Origin: Methylococcales bacterium
GTDB taxonomy: Bacteria > Pseudomonadota > Gammaproteobacteria > Methylococcales > Methylomonadaceae
Length of the DNA: 64,000 bases
Assembly (NCBI GenBank): GCA_026398895.1
Contig: JAPLRZ010000060.1
Location: 1 to 64,000 of the forward strand
Direction: 5' to 3'
Each line of letters starts with the position of its first letter. Position 1 is the stretch's first letter. Positions 47,730-56,969 of the stretch are shown here, piece after piece. The notes under the pieces are model-generated. The model made no database searches. It was not told the origin of the DNA and worked only from the letters and a program-made list of their open reading frames with translations. A program made the position numbers and the translations under genes.

Positions 47730-48959
47730 ATGAATAAACCTAAAAAAGTCGCCCTTCTTACTGCTGGCGGATTAGCACCTTGTCTGAGTTCTGCGGTCGG
47801 TGGTTTGATTGAACGTTATACGGAGATTGATCCGAGTATTGAAATTATTTGCTACCGTAGCGGTTATAAGGGGCTGTTATTAGGCGATTCATACCTAGTT
47901 ACTCCAGAAATTCGCGCTAAAGCAGGTTTATTACACCGTTTTGGTGGTTCACCGATTGGTAATAGCCGCGTTAAATTGACCAATGTAAAAGACTGCGTTA
48001 AACGCGGTTTAGTCAAAGAAGGCGAAAATCCACAAAAAGTGGCGGCGGATCAGTTGATTAAAGATGGCGTTGATGTTTTACACACCATTGGCGGTGATGA
48101 TACCAATACCGCTGCGGCTGATTTGGCGGCATTTCTTGCTGAAAATAACTATGGTTTAACCGTGATTGGTTTGCCGAAAACCGTTGATAATGATGTGATT
48201 CCAATTAAGCAATCGTTAGGCGCGTGGACAGCGGCAGAGCAGGGCGCACGTTATTTTCAAAATGTGGTTGCTGAAAACAATGCGAACCCACGGATGTTGA
48301 TCGTTCATGAAGTAATGGGGCGTAGTTGTGGTTGGTTGACAGCGGCAACAGTAGTTGAATACCGTAAATTATTAGACCGTTCTGAATGGTTGCCTGAAAT
48401 CGGCTTAGACCGTAATGCGTTTGAAGTACACGGCGTGTTTATTCCTGAAATGGGTTTTGATATTGCTGCGGAAGCGACTCGGTTACGCGCCATTATGGAT
48501 AAAGTTGATTGCGTTAATATCTTTGTTTCTGAAGGTGCGGGTGTTGAAACTATCGTTGCTGAAATGTTAGCAAAAGGGCAAGAAGTGCCACGCGATGCGT
48601 TTGGTCATGTGAAATTAGACGCAGTGAACCCTGGAAAGTGGTTTGGTGAACAATTTGCTGAAATGCTAGGTGCGGAAAAAACTCTAATACAAAAATCGGG
48701 TTATTTTGCGCGGGCATCGGCGGCAAATATTGAAGATATTCGTTTGATTAAATCCTGTACCGATTTGGCGGTGGAATGTGCGTTACGCGGTGAATCAGGT
48801 TTAATTGGGCATGATGAAGAACAAGGCAATGTGTTACGCGCCATTGAATTCCCACGCATTAAAGGTGGCAAGGCGTTTGATATTGATACCCCTTGGTTTA
48901 ATGACGTATTAGCGGCGATTGGGCAAACTAAAGGCGCGAAGGTCGAAACTAGCCATTAA
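47730..48959 (+). CDS. pfp: Pyrophosphate-dependent 6-phosphofructokinase
   Basis: 409 residues. The GGDDT motif at 121-125 (in place of the GGDGS of ATP enzymes) marks PPi use; PKTVDNDV at 149-156 carries the catalytic Asp. VMGRSCGWLTAATVVEYR also fits the PPi-dependent group. It interconverts fructose-6-phosphate and fructose-1,6-bisphosphate reversibly. This enzyme replaces ATP-PFK in many methanotrophs. An AAGTGAG site precedes ATG 47730; it converges on proS. Confidence 0.93.
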   Translation: MNKPKKVALLTAGGLAPCLSSAVGGLIERYTEIDPSIEIICYRSGYKGLLLGDSYLVTPEIRAKAGLLHRFGGSPIGNSRVKLTNVKDCVKRGLVKEGENPQKVAADQLIKDGVDVLHTIGGDDTNTAAADLAAFLAENNYGLTVIGLPKTVDNDVIPIKQSLGAWTAAEQGARYFQNVVAENNANPRMLIVHEVMGRSCGWLTAATVVEYRKLLDRSEWLPEIGLDRNAFEVHGVFIPEMGFDIAAEATRLRAIMDKVDCVNIFVSEGAGVETIVAEMLAKGQEVPRDAFGHVKLDAVNPGKWFGEQFAEMLGAEKTLIQKSGYFARASAANIEDIRLIKSCTDLAVECALRGESGLIGHDEEQGNVLRAIEFPRIKGGKAFDIDTPWFNDVLAAIGQTKGAKVETSH

Positions 48960-48968
48960 TTGTTTGAA

Positions 48969-48994
48969 GGAGTACAAACCTAGGTTTGTACTCC
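48969..48994. terminator. Perfect palindrome between convergent pfp and proS
   Basis: GGAGTACAAACCT followed directly by AGGTTTGTACTCC, then TATTTTG. With no loop it would open at the centre. It could serve both convergent genes. A shorter version lies at 41694. Confidence 0.7.
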
Positions 48995-49002
48995 TATTTT
49001 GT

Positions 49003-50760
49003 TTAAGCCAATTTAGCTTTTAAAAACTCAATCACTCCCACAGACGGAATAATTTCATTGTCTGTTGCCGTTCTTGCTTTATATTCCAGCGTTTCATCAT
49101 CTAAACCACGGTCACTGATGATAATAGAATGCGGGATACCGATTAGCTCCATATCAGAAAACATAAAACCAGCGCGGACTTTTCTGTCGTCAAACAACAC
49201 ATCTATGCCAGCGGCTACTAAATCAGCGTAGAGTTTTTCTGTGGCTAATTTTAGGCGTTCGGATTTGTGCATATTCATCGGTAATAAAGCAACTTGAAAG
49301 GGTGCGAGTTTGGCTGACCAAATGATGCCACGACTATCATGGTTTTGTTCAATTGCCGCCGCGACTACGCGAGAAATACCAATACCATAACAACCCATAA
49401 TCATGATTTGGCTTTTACCCGCTTCGTTAATAATACCTGCTTTCATAGACGCGCTGTATTTTGTGCCGAGCTGGAAAATATGCCCAACTTCAATACCGCG
49501 AGCTAAGGTAATTTCACCTAAGCCGTCTGGACTTTTATCCCCTGCTATTACATTACGCAAATCATGAAACGCATTGTCGGCTAAGGCTTGCTGATAAAAA
49601 GCGTTGGTTTTGACATCGTTCGTCCATTGACAACCGCGTAAATGGAAGCCTTCTTCATTCGCCCCACAGACAAAATCACTTAAGTTTTTAACCGAGTGGT
49701 CAAATAAACAAGGGTGTATAGCATCCAGTTTAGGGCCTAAAAAGCCAGCGATACAGCCGTGATGGGTAATGATTTCTGCATCGGTTGCTAAGCGAAACTC
49801 ACCGATAATTTTGCGAGTTTTGATTTCATTAAGTTCATGATCGCCGCGTAAGAATAAGTTATAAAAAGCTTCTTTAATCACTACGCCTTCTGCATCACGT
49901 TCCATTTTGACAATGGCGAGAGTTTTTAGAATTTTTTGTGCGGGGACATTTAAAAACTCGCTGATTTCAGCAATGGTTTTTTGGGTAGGTGTAGCGACTT
50001 TGGCATAAGCTTCGCTGGGAGCGGCGATGACTTGTTCTTCAAGCAATGCAGTGGCACTTTCGACATTTGCCGCATAATCACTACCCGTAGAAAACGCAAT
50101 CGCATCTTCGCCAGAATCGGCAATCACATGAAATTCATGCGATACCGCGCCACCAATTGAACCAGAATCGGCAATCACTGCACGGTAGTTAAGCCCCAAC
50201 TTGTCAAAAATATTGCTGTAGGCGGTGTACATCACATCGTAAGTTTCTTGTAATGATTCTTGGCTGGTATGAAAGGAGTACGCATCTTTCATAATAAACT
50301 CACGGCAACGCATCACACCAAAACGAGGACGAATTTCATCACGGAATTTAGTTTGAATTTGATAGTAGGTAATCGGTAGTTGTTTATAGCTTTTTAGTTC
50401 ATGACGCGCTAAATCAGTGATAATTTCTTCATGCGTAGGTCCTAAGCAAAAGTCACGTTCATGACGATCTTTTAACCGTGCCAATTCAGGACCATAATGT
50501 TGCCAGCGTCCTGTTTCTTGCCACAGTTCCGCAGGTTGCAAAGCGGGCATTAATACTTCTAATGCACCTGCTTTTTCCATTTCTTCGCGGGTTATTTTTT
50601 CGACTTTGCGTAATACCCGCAGCCCCAAAGGTAGCCAGCTATACAGACCTGCGGCAAGTTTACGAATCAATCCAGCACGAATCATAAGTTGATGACTGGC
50701 GATTTCAGCATCGGCTGGGGTTTCTTTTACGGTATTAAGAGGGAATTGAGAAGTGCGCAT
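49003..50760 (-). CDS. proS: Prolyl-tRNA synthetase, bacterial type with editing domain
   Basis: 585 residues. Class II motifs are visible: motif 1 near [21 protein letters not shown], motif 2 with [19 protein letters not shown], motif 3 in [17 protein letters not shown]. About residues 230-400 form the INS editing domain that clears misacylated Ala-tRNA(Pro). The C-terminus is the anticodon-binding domain ([20 protein letters not shown]). Confidence 0.97.
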   Translation of the reverse strand: MRTSQFPLNTVKETPADAEIASHQLMIRAGLIRKLAAGLYSWLPLGLRVLRKVEKITREEMEKAGALEVLMPALQPAELWQETGRWQHYGPELARLKDRHERDFCLGPTHEEIITDLARHELKSYKQLPITYYQIQTKFRDEIRPRFGVMRCREFIMKDAYSFHTSQESLQETYDVMYTAYSNIFDKLGLNYRAVIADSGSIGGAVSHEFHVIADSGEDAIAFSTGSDYAANVESATALLEEQVIAAPSEAYAKVATPTQKTIAEISEFLNVPAQKILKTLAIVKMERDAEGVVIKEAFYNLFLRGDHELNEIKTRKIIGEFRLATDAEIITHHGCIAGFLGPKLDAIHPCLFDHSVKNLSDFVCGANEEGFHLRGCQWTNDVKTNAFYQQALADNAFHDLRNVIAGDKSPDGLGEITLARGIEVGHIFQLGTKYSASMKAGIINEAGKSQIMIMGCYGIGISRVVAAAIEQNHDSRGIIWSAKLAPFQVALLPMNMHKSERLKLATEKLYADLVAAGIDVLFDDRKVRAGFMFSDMELIGIPHSIIISDRGLDDETLEYKARTATDNEIIPSVGVIEFLKAKLA

Positions 50761-51081
50761 GATGAATCAACAAAATGAAAAAAGTCTATTTTAACCTGAG
50801 TTTGTCATAACAAGCAGATAGACGCTTTTATATTTTTACAACACTGTCCCAAAAGCCAATATCCACGCGATGTTCGACTTTTATTCTGGCGACGCTGGCT
50901 ATAGCCATTGTGCAGCCAAGGATGACAACTATGACGGTTTTGAGGGACACCTTATAATCTAACTGTCAGGCTAAACAAAAAACTGCGGCTAAATAGTTCA
51001 AAATCAACTCAATTATATTAGTCAGAAAAACTATTTTTTTGATACACTAGCAACCTTACATTATCTTAAAAGGGGAATATC
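50761..51081. other. Intergenic region upstream of the FKBP gene
   Basis: No gene seen. A short open stretch near 50865-50965 (FDFYSGDAGYSHCAAKDD) has no start and no family and may be debris. TTGATACACT at about 51037-51046 could be a weak promoter element. AAAAGGGG before GTG 51082 is the ribosome site. Confidence 0.45.
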
Positions 51082-51561
51082 GTGAGAAAAATTCAAACGC
51101 AAATTCTTTCAATTGCTACTGTTATGCTGATAGGAATTACTATGTTTTCAATGGCAAACGCCACTACACCCGAAGAAAATAGCACTGCTGGGTCTACCTT
51201 CATTGCGGAAAATGCTAAAAAAGCCAATATTGTCACTACTGCTAGTGGCTTGCAATACGAAGTTTTAACTAAAGGGGCAGGGACTGTTTCACCGTCTGCC
51301 ACTGACACAGTGACTGTGCATTACAAAGGCACAACGCTGGATGGTAAAGTATTTGATAGTTCTTATGATCGTGGTGCGCCTGCTTCGTTTCCATTAAACC
51401 GCGTTATCGCAGGTTGGACAGAAGGCGTACAGTTAATGAAAGTAGGTGATAAATTCCGCTTTTTTATTCCACCCAAGTTAGCCTATGGTTCAGAAGGCGC
51501 GGGTCGTGATATTGGTCCGAATTCCACGCTCATTTTTGAAGTTGAGCTGATTAAAATTTAG
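51082..51561 (+). CDS. Periplasmic FKBP-type peptidyl-prolyl isomerase
   Basis: 159 residues from GTG 51082, with a signal peptide (LSIATVMLIGITMFSMANA). The FKBP domain spans 55-158: TVHYKGTTLDGKVFDSSYDRG, then RVIAGWTEGVQLMKVGD and LAYGSEGAG. It assists folding of exported proteins at prolines. A single domain without the FkpA dimerisation helix; closer to short FklB/SlyD-unrelated FKBPs. Confidence 0.92.
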   Translation: MRKIQTQILSIATVMLIGITMFSMANATTPEENSTAGSTFIAENAKKANIVTTASGLQYEVLTKGAGTVSPSATDTVTVHYKGTTLDGKVFDSSYDRGAPASFPLNRVIAGWTEGVQLMKVGDKFRFFIPPKLAYGSEGAGRDIGPNSTLIFEVELIKI

Positions 51562-51575
51562 TAATCGTTTCGTAA

Positions 51576-51649
51576 GTTGGGGTGCGTACGCGAACCCCAA
51601 CAATAGTTATCCACCTCTTTTAAGTGTTGGGGTTTGATCTCACCCCAAC
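51576..51649. terminator. Two GTTGGGGT...ACCCCAAC hairpins between FKBP and rlmKL
   Basis: The first has arms at 51576-51583 and 51594-51601, the second at 51626-51633 and 51642-51649. Similar paired arms occur in many intergenic repeats. They could end the FKBP transcript before rlmKL. Confidence 0.6.
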
Positions 51650-51669
51650 CTACATCTCGTTAAACCCCC

Positions 51670-53955
51670 ATGCCTACTTACTCGCTATTCGCCACCACGC
51701 CCAAAGCGATGGAAAACTTATTGACCTTAGAATTACAAAGTCTAGGCATAGAAAATATTAAAGCGACTGTGGCGGGCGTTGCCTTTCAAGGTGATTTAGA
51801 AACCGCTTATCGGGCGTGTTTATGGTCGAGAACCGCTAATCGTATTCTGCTGGTATTAAACACGTTTACCGTTAAATCACAGGATGATTTATATAACGGT
51901 GTGCAGGAAATTAACTGGTTTGAACATCTCAATCCTGACGACAGTTTTGCAGTGTCGTTTAGTGCGAGAAATTCCGAAGCCATTAATAACACTCACTTTG
52001 GCGCGTTAAAAGTGAAAGACGCGATAGTTGATCAAATGCGGGCAGCTTTTAATTGCCGTCCTAACATTAATACCGAACAGCCGAGTATTCGCATTAACGT
52101 CCATTTACAAGGCGAAACCGCACAACTGAGTTTAGATTTATCAGGCGAAAGTTTGCACAGACGTGGTTATCGAGATGTCAGTATTAAAGCCCCCATGAAA
52201 GAAAATTTGGCTGCGGCAATGTTATTACGTTGTGGCTGGGCGGACATTGCTAAACGTGGCGGCACATTGCTAGACCCAATGTGTGGCTCGGGTACTCTAT
52301 TATTAGAAGGCGCGATGATAGCTGCTGATTATGCACCTGGATTATTGCGTGATTATTTTGGCTTTATCGGCTGGAAACAACACGATGCCGAGTGTTGGAA
52401 AAAACTTCGCGCCGAAGCAGTATTACGCAAAAATAGAGGGCTGAGCAACTTACCCGTGATTATCGGTTTTGACCAAGAACGCCATACCGTCAATACCGCG
52501 CTTGCCCATATTGCTAACGCTGGACTTGCAAAATATTGTCATATTGAGCGGCGTGATATTGAGAATGCTGCACCCGCTGAAAGTTGGCAAGCAGGTTTGG
52601 TGATATGTAACCCGCCTTATGGTGAACGCTTGGGTGAGGAAGCTGAAATTGCTGAACTGTATAAAAAATTTGGCACAACGTTAAAAACCAAATTTCAAGG
52701 TTGGCAAGCCGCGCTGATTATTAGCAATCCAGAATTAGGTTTTCGTTTAGGGATACGCTCACAAAAACCCATTACCCTATTTAATGGTGCGTTGGAATGT
52801 AAGCTACTACGCTTGAAGATTGAAGAAAGTGAGTTTTTTATTCCCAAAGCGCACACACCTGAAGAACGCATTGCCCAAGTAACCGCGCAACCTGTTCACC
52901 CTGTAGGTTGGGTTAGTCGTGAGCCTGTCGAACGGCGTACCCAACAAAATCCTCAAGATACCCAAGACCAACAAGAACCGCAAAACACTGGCGCAATCAT
53001 GTTCGCCAATCGCCTACAAAAAAATCTTAAAACTCTCAGTAAATGGGCAAAACAAAACGCCATTACTTGTTACCGTGTCTATGATGCTGATTTGCCCGAA
53101 TATGCGGTAGCTATCGATATTTATCAAAGCGAACAAACGTGGGTACACGTTCAAGAATACGAACCCCCTAAAACCATCGACCAACACAAAGCCAATCAAC
53201 GCCTTGCCGAATTATTAGCCGAAATTCCGCGTGTGTTAGGCGTGAACCGTGAACAAGTGCTATTAAAAATTCGCCGTAAACAAAAAAATACCGATCAATA
53301 CGAAAAACACGGTGACACAGGGCGTTTTCACACTGTTGTCGAAGGCGGTTGTAAGTTGTTGGTGAATTTTGAAGATTATTTGGATACAGGTTTATTTTTA
53401 GATCACCGTCCAATCCGTCTGAAAATTCAACAGCAAGCTAAGGGCAAACGCTTTTTGAATCTGTTTGCTTATACGGGTAGTGCAACTGTACACGCCGCAG
53501 TCGGTGGTGCAATCGCAAGCACCACAGTGGATATGTCCAATACTTATACTAACTGGGCTAAAAATAATCTCGCTTTAAACATCACCAGCGGCGAACATGA
53601 GTTTATTCAAGCCGATTGTATCGATTGGTTAGCCAATGAAGCCAAACAAGCTCAACCTAGACAATACGATTTAATTTTCCTAGACCCGCCTACTTTTTCC
53701 AATTCCAAGCGCATGGATGACGTGTTTGATATTCAACTCGACCATGTAAAACTGATTAACAATGCCTTGAGTTTATTAGCAAACGATGGCATTTTATATT
53801 TTTCGACTAATTTTAGACGCTTTAAAATTGACCTCGCGGCATTGACTGGATTGCGTGTAGACGATATAAGCACACTCAGCATTCCCAAAGATTTTACCCG
53901 CAATGCCAAAATTCATTATTGCTGGAGCATTCAAAAATGCGTAGAGTCAAAATAA
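51670..53955 (+). CDS. rlmL: Bifunctional 23S rRNA methyltransferase RlmKL
   Basis: 761 residues, longer than the about 700 of E. coli. The N-terminal half has THUMP and the m2G2445 methyltransferase (LLDPMCGSGTLLLEGAM, VICNPPYGERLG). The C-terminal half is the m7G2069 enzyme (FLNLFAYTGSATVHA, DLIFLDPPTFSNSKR). The extra length lies in the joint at about 410-450, which includes SREPVERRTQQ, apparently encoded by half of a palindromic repeat. The acylphosphatase gene overlaps the 3' end by 19 bases. Confidence 0.95.
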   Translation: MPTYSLFATTPKAMENLLTLELQSLGIENIKATVAGVAFQGDLETAYRACLWSRTANRILLVLNTFTVKSQDDLYNGVQEINWFEHLNPDDSFAVSFSARNSEAINNTHFGALKVKDAIVDQMRAAFNCRPNINTEQPSIRINVHLQGETAQLSLDLSGESLHRRGYRDVSIKAPMKENLAAAMLLRCGWADIAKRGGTLLDPMCGSGTLLLEGAMIAADYAPGLLRDYFGFIGWKQHDAECWKKLRAEAVLRKNRGLSNLPVIIGFDQERHTVNTALAHIANAGLAKYCHIERRDIENAAPAESWQAGLVICNPPYGERLGEEAEIAELYKKFGTTLKTKFQGWQAALIISNPELGFRLGIRSQKPITLFNGALECKLLRLKIEESEFFIPKAHTPEERIAQVTAQPVHPVGWVSREPVERRTQQNPQDTQDQQEPQNTGAIMFANRLQKNLKTLSKWAKQNAITCYRVYDADLPEYAVAIDIYQSEQTWVHVQEYEPPKTIDQHKANQRLAELLAEIPRVLGVNREQVLLKIRRKQKNTDQYEKHGDTGRFHTVVEGGCKLLVNFEDYLDTGLFLDHRPIRLKIQQQAKGKRFLNLFAYTGSATVHAAVGGAIASTTVDMSNTYTNWAKNNLALNITSGEHEFIQADCIDWLANEAKQAQPRQYDLIFLDPPTFSNSKRMDDVFDIQLDHVKLINNALSLLANDGILYFSTNFRRFKIDLAALTGLRVDDISTLSIPKDFTRNAKIHYCWSIQKCVESK
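52911..52936 (+). repeat. Half-copy of the GAGCTTGTCGAA repeat inside rlmL
   Basis: GTTAGTCGTGAGCCTGTCG resembles the arm GTTCGTGGTGAGCTTGTCG of the dispersed palindrome. It lies in the linker between the two enzyme halves. The match is partial, so it may be chance or an old insertion. Confidence 0.45.
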
Positions 53956-54206
53956 TAGTTGCAGGTCGTGTACAAGGGGTTTATTTTCGCTACTTCACCC
54001 AAAATAAAGCCAAAGAATTAGCCATACTAGGCAGTGTCAAAAATTTAGACGATGGGCGGGTAGAAATTATTGCCCAAGCTGACCACCACATACTGGAAGA
54101 TTTTATTCGCTGGTGTCATAAAGGACCTATTACAGCGCGAGTTGATAGCGTTGAAATCAGCGAACTCGAACCTGAACAAGCGTTGACAACATTCATTAGA
54201 AAATGA
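53937..54206 (+). CDS. acyP: Acylphosphatase
   Basis: 89 residues from ATG 53937 (MRRVKIIVAGRVQGVYFRYF); an upstream TTG start would extend it into rlmL. The catalytic loop GRVQGVYFR with its Arg, and the later LGSVKNLDDGRVEI with the catalytic Asn, are visible. It hydrolyses acyl phosphates. It overlaps the rlmL end by 19 bases. Confidence 0.95.
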   Translation: MRRVKIIVAGRVQGVYFRYFTQNKAKELAILGSVKNLDDGRVEIIAQADHHILEDFIRWCHKGPITARVDSVEISELEPEQALTTFIRK

Positions 54207-54229
54207 ACAGCTAGAACATAATGGCATAA

Positions 54230-54255
54230 AATGCTAAAGTTCTAGCATTATTTTT
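54230..54255 (+). terminator. Terminator after acyP
   Basis: AATGCTA pairs with TAGCATT around AAGTTC, followed by ATTTTT. A second, larger pairing with TTTAGCATT at 54253 is possible. Confidence 0.65.
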
Positions 54256-54293
54256 AGCATTCAAAAACTTTAACCTTACTGGCGTTGCACATT

Positions 54294-54728
54294 ATGAAAT
54301 TAAAAAATCTATTACTTGCCCTGTTGACTAGCCTTGTTATCGGCGTATTTGTTGTCGGTTGTTCTGATGACAAAGCTGAAAAAACCAGCAAAAAAGCAGA
54401 AGAAGTGTTTAACCCTTTTGACCATTCCAAAGACGAAAAAATCAGCAAAGCTGAAAAAGAGCAGTTTGAAAAAGCCTTTGCCGAACAGTGTGTTAAAAGA
54501 GAAACAACCGCTAACCCCAATGCCGACAAAGACCGCACCACCCAATCTTGCACCTGTGTTGCAACTTATTTGATGAAAGATTTAACCGCGAAAGAAGCCG
54601 AAAAGTTCGTCACTGAACACGAAAACCCCGTGTCGCTAACCTTCAAATTTGAAAATGCCGCCTATCATTGTTTACAACAAAAAGCTCCGCCTAAAGATGC
54701 AGGGTTTACCCCAGTAACACCGCAGTGA
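54294..54728 (+). CDS. Small lipoprotein of unknown function
   Basis: 144 residues from ATG 54294; a TTG at 54285 lies upstream. The signal LLLALLTSLVIGVFVVGC ends in a lipobox (VVGC), so the Cys would be lipidated. The mature part is highly charged and helical (DDKAEKTSKKAEEVF, DEKISKAEKEQFEKA), with three more cysteines (EQCVKR, SCTCVA, HCLQ). The DHSKDEKIS segment could be an EF-hand-like loop. Unknown family. Confidence 0.8.
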   Translation: MKLKNLLLALLTSLVIGVFVVGCSDDKAEKTSKKAEEVFNPFDHSKDEKISKAEKEQFEKAFAEQCVKRETTANPNADKDRTTQSCTCVATYLMKDLTAKEAEKFVTEHENPVSLTFKFENAAYHCLQQKAPPKDAGFTPVTPQ

Positions 54729-54807
54729 GTAATTAAAAAATAATAACATGATGACGAACTGTCCTAGATTCCAATACGCTATTTACTATAAGTTATAGTC
54801 AGGAGTA

Positions 54808-55383
54808 ATGATGACCGCCCTGCAAAAAATCACCCATTTAACAGAGCAGGACTATTTAGCCTTTGAATTAAATGCTGATATGCGTCATGAATATATCGAC
54901 GGACAACTCTATGCAATGGCTGGCGCAAGTGAACGCCATAATCGAATCGCTTTAAATATCGGTTTTCATCTGCGCATGGCGGCACGCGGTGGGCATTGCG
55001 GGGTATTCATGAGCGATATGAAACTAAAACTAGCATGGCAAAAAACCTATTATTATCCAGACGTAATGCTAGTGTGTAATACGCAGGACAATAACGAATA
55101 TTACAAACAACAACCATGTTTTATCGCCGAAGTATTATCAACCAGCCCCGACAATACCGATAAGCGAGAAAAACTATTAGCCTATACAAAAATACCCAGC
55201 TTGCGTTATTACTTATTAATTAGTACCGATAAAACCCAAGTTGAATATTTTGTTCGAGATACGCAAGATGAATGGCAAACCGCATTATTAGAAGCCGATG
55301 AAATGCTAAGTATTGATTGTGAAAATTATCAGGCGGTTTTACGGTTGAGTGATATTTATGAGGATGTGGTGTTTGATAATTAA
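54808..55383 (+). CDS. Uma2-family (DUF820) endonuclease-fold protein
   Basis: 191 residues. Restriction-endonuclease-fold signature: EYIDGQLYAMAGASERHNRI near the start, then MSDMKLKL and YYYPDVMLVC with the acidic/Lys active site, and RYYLLISTDKTQVE. The family is abundant in cyanobacteria and some filamentous sulfur bacteria; its role is unproved. It is the first of six accessory genes ahead of carB. Confidence 0.9.
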   Translation: MMTALQKITHLTEQDYLAFELNADMRHEYIDGQLYAMAGASERHNRIALNIGFHLRMAARGGHCGVFMSDMKLKLAWQKTYYYPDVMLVCNTQDNNEYYKQQPCFIAEVLSTSPDNTDKREKLLAYTKIPSLRYYLLISTDKTQVEYFVRDTQDEWQTALLEADEMLSIDCENYQAVLRLSDIYEDVVFDN

Positions 55384-55406
55384 ATTTTTTACAATACGAA
55401 AATAAT

Positions 55407-55673
55407 ATGCCCGTTATTTCCTATTTCTTTGGTATTTATATTCGTATGTACCATGATGACCATAACCCGCCGCACTTTCATATTGAATACCAAGGTCATC
55501 AAGCCTTAATGGCAATCGAAAGCGGTGAAGTTTTAGCCGGCACATTACCCAGTAAAGCGGTTAAGTTAGTACGCGAATGGGCAAAAGAACATCAACAAGA
55601 ATTATTAGTCGATTGGCAGTATGCTATCGAATTAAAGCCATTACAACGTATTGCGGGAGCTGACAATGATTAA
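55407..55673 (+). CDS. DUF4160-domain protein
   Basis: 88 residues. The family pattern IRMYHDDHNPPHFHIEY is plain. Usually paired with DUF2442 as here; the pair is viewed as toxin-antitoxin-like, though with little experimental proof. It overlaps the next start by eight bases. Confidence 0.9.
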   Translation: MPVISYFFGIYIRMYHDDHNPPHFHIEYQGHQALMAIESGEVLAGTLPSKAVKLVREWAKEHQQELLVDWQYAIELKPLQRIAGADND

Positions 55674-55935
55674 AATTATTCAAGCACAGTATATACAGCA
55701 ACAAATTTTGCGTTTGTATTTTTCGGATAATTCATTCGGTGATTATGATTTACAACCCTTGATTGATAGACAAACAGAATTAGTAAAGCCTTTAGAGAAT
55801 GAAACCTATTTTAAAGAATTCTTTTTAGAATTTGGGGCGTTATGCTGGCGTAATGGTTTGGAATTAAGCCCTAGTAATATTCATAAAAAATTAGCAGAAC
55901 AACAGCAATTGCATTATGAAATCAAAGTAGCTTGA
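55666..55935 (+). CDS. DUF2442-domain protein
   Basis: 89 residues from ATG 55666 (an upstream start at 55651 is also possible). The family pattern LRLYFSDNSFGDYDL then FLEFGALCWRNGLELSPSNI is clear. Partner of the DUF4160 protein, overlapping by eight bases. Likely the antitoxin half. Confidence 0.9.
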   Translation: MIKIIQAQYIQQQILRLYFSDNSFGDYDLQPLIDRQTELVKPLENETYFKEFFLEFGALCWRNGLELSPSNIHKKLAEQQQLHYEIKVA

Positions 55936-55980
55936 CCTACAGATTCCGCTACGCTTCATCTAGGCTATTGCGAGGCTCAT

Positions 55981-56361
55981 ATGTATAACATTGAAATTAT
56001 CGAACATTTTGAAGACTGGTATGTGGTTGATGAAACCCTCGGAGAGTTTAATACGATTAATGAGGCAATAAGTGTTTTTTGCAAAGAATGCAAGAATATT
56101 GTAAAGCAAAGATATTCAACGTCAGGTATAGATGAATATATCGCTGAGAGTTTCGATAATGATGAGGTTATTGACGAGTTCAATAAAGGATTTATGCTCC
56201 GTATATGCAATGATAGAGATGAGAGTATTGTCTCTCAACATTTTGAATACAATCATAAATCTCACTCTATCGAAAATGGCTCAGGAGTCGAGGTTCATCA
56301 CGAAAATCTTTCTGAGAAAGAGGCTAAATTCCTTTTAGCAAGTAGCCTAAATGGAGCTTAG
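55981..56361 (+). CDS. Unknown 126-residue protein
   Basis: Unrecognised. Acidic, apparently single-domain (IEIIEHFEDWYVVDETLGEF, GSGVEVHHENLSEKEAKFLL). No signal or membrane segment. No clear ribosome site. It lies between two TA-like pairs, so it may belong to the mobile gene set, but nothing shows its job. Confidence 0.55.
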   Translation: MYNIEIIEHFEDWYVVDETLGEFNTINEAISVFCKECKNIVKQRYSTSGIDEYIAESFDNDEVIDEFNKGFMLRICNDRDESIVSQHFEYNHKSHSIENGSGVEVHHENLSEKEAKFLLASSLNGA

Positions 56362-56419
56362 TGGAATCTAGGTATTCAAACACTATAAATTTCAATTATT
56401 AAAACGGGCAGATATAAAA

Positions 56420-56653
56420 ATGTACACGCTTTATAAAATAAATAGTGATGAATTAAATGAATCTTTTATTGCGGCAATAAAAGCGCAGTTTCCTCATCAA
56501 GCAATTGAAATTGCTATTTCGGAAGTAGCGCAAGTTGAACAAGATGAAACAGCGTATTTATTGCGTAGCCCTGAAAATAAAGCACGGCTTTTAGCCGCAA
56601 TAACAAACGTTGAAAACAATCAACTTATTGATGTTGATATAAACAAATTATGA
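56420..56653 (+). CDS. Antitoxin paired with YoeB
   Basis: 77 residues (LYKINSDELNESFIAAIKAQ, ending LLAAITNVENNQLIDVDINK). The C-terminal SPENKARLLAAI resembles Phd/YefM ends (xPxNxxRLLxSI). It lacks the usual YefM N-terminal DNA-binding part, so it may not autorepress in the same way. Its stop overlaps the YoeB start (ATGA). Confidence 0.8.
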   Translation: MYTLYKINSDELNESFIAAIKAQFPHQAIEIAISEVAQVEQDETAYLLRSPENKARLLAAITNVENNQLIDVDINKL

Positions 56654-56910
56654 TTATTAGCTTTGAATCCAGTGCTTTTGATGATTTTAACGACTGGGCA
56701 ATGCTGGATAAAAAATGCCATAAACGTATTATTAATCTTATTAAAGATATTAGCCGCAATCCCTATCAGGGGTTGGGCAAACCAGAGGCTTTAAAGCATG
56801 AACTACAAGGCTATTGGTCTCGGCGCATCGACGATGAGCATCGCTTAGTTTATAAAATTGAAACTGACCGACTTATTATTATCAGTTGCAAGTATCATTA
56901 TAAAAAATGA
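56650..56910 (+). CDS. yoeB: YoeB-type mRNA interferase toxin
   Basis: 86 residues. Catalytic residues align with E. coli YoeB by position: E46, R65, H83 and Y84, with GYWSRRIDDEHRLVY and ISCKYHYKK. It cuts mRNA at the ribosome. Intact. It lies 59 bases before carB, so its transcription could run into carB. Confidence 0.95.
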   Translation: MIISFESSAFDDFNDWAMLDKKCHKRIINLIKDISRNPYQGLGKPEALKHELQGYWSRRIDDEHRLVYKIETDRLIIISCKYHYKK

Positions 56911-56969
56911 ACTGTTCCTGAGTCTTCATGCGAACATTGTAAAAAATTCCAACCTTAACATTTAAGAAT

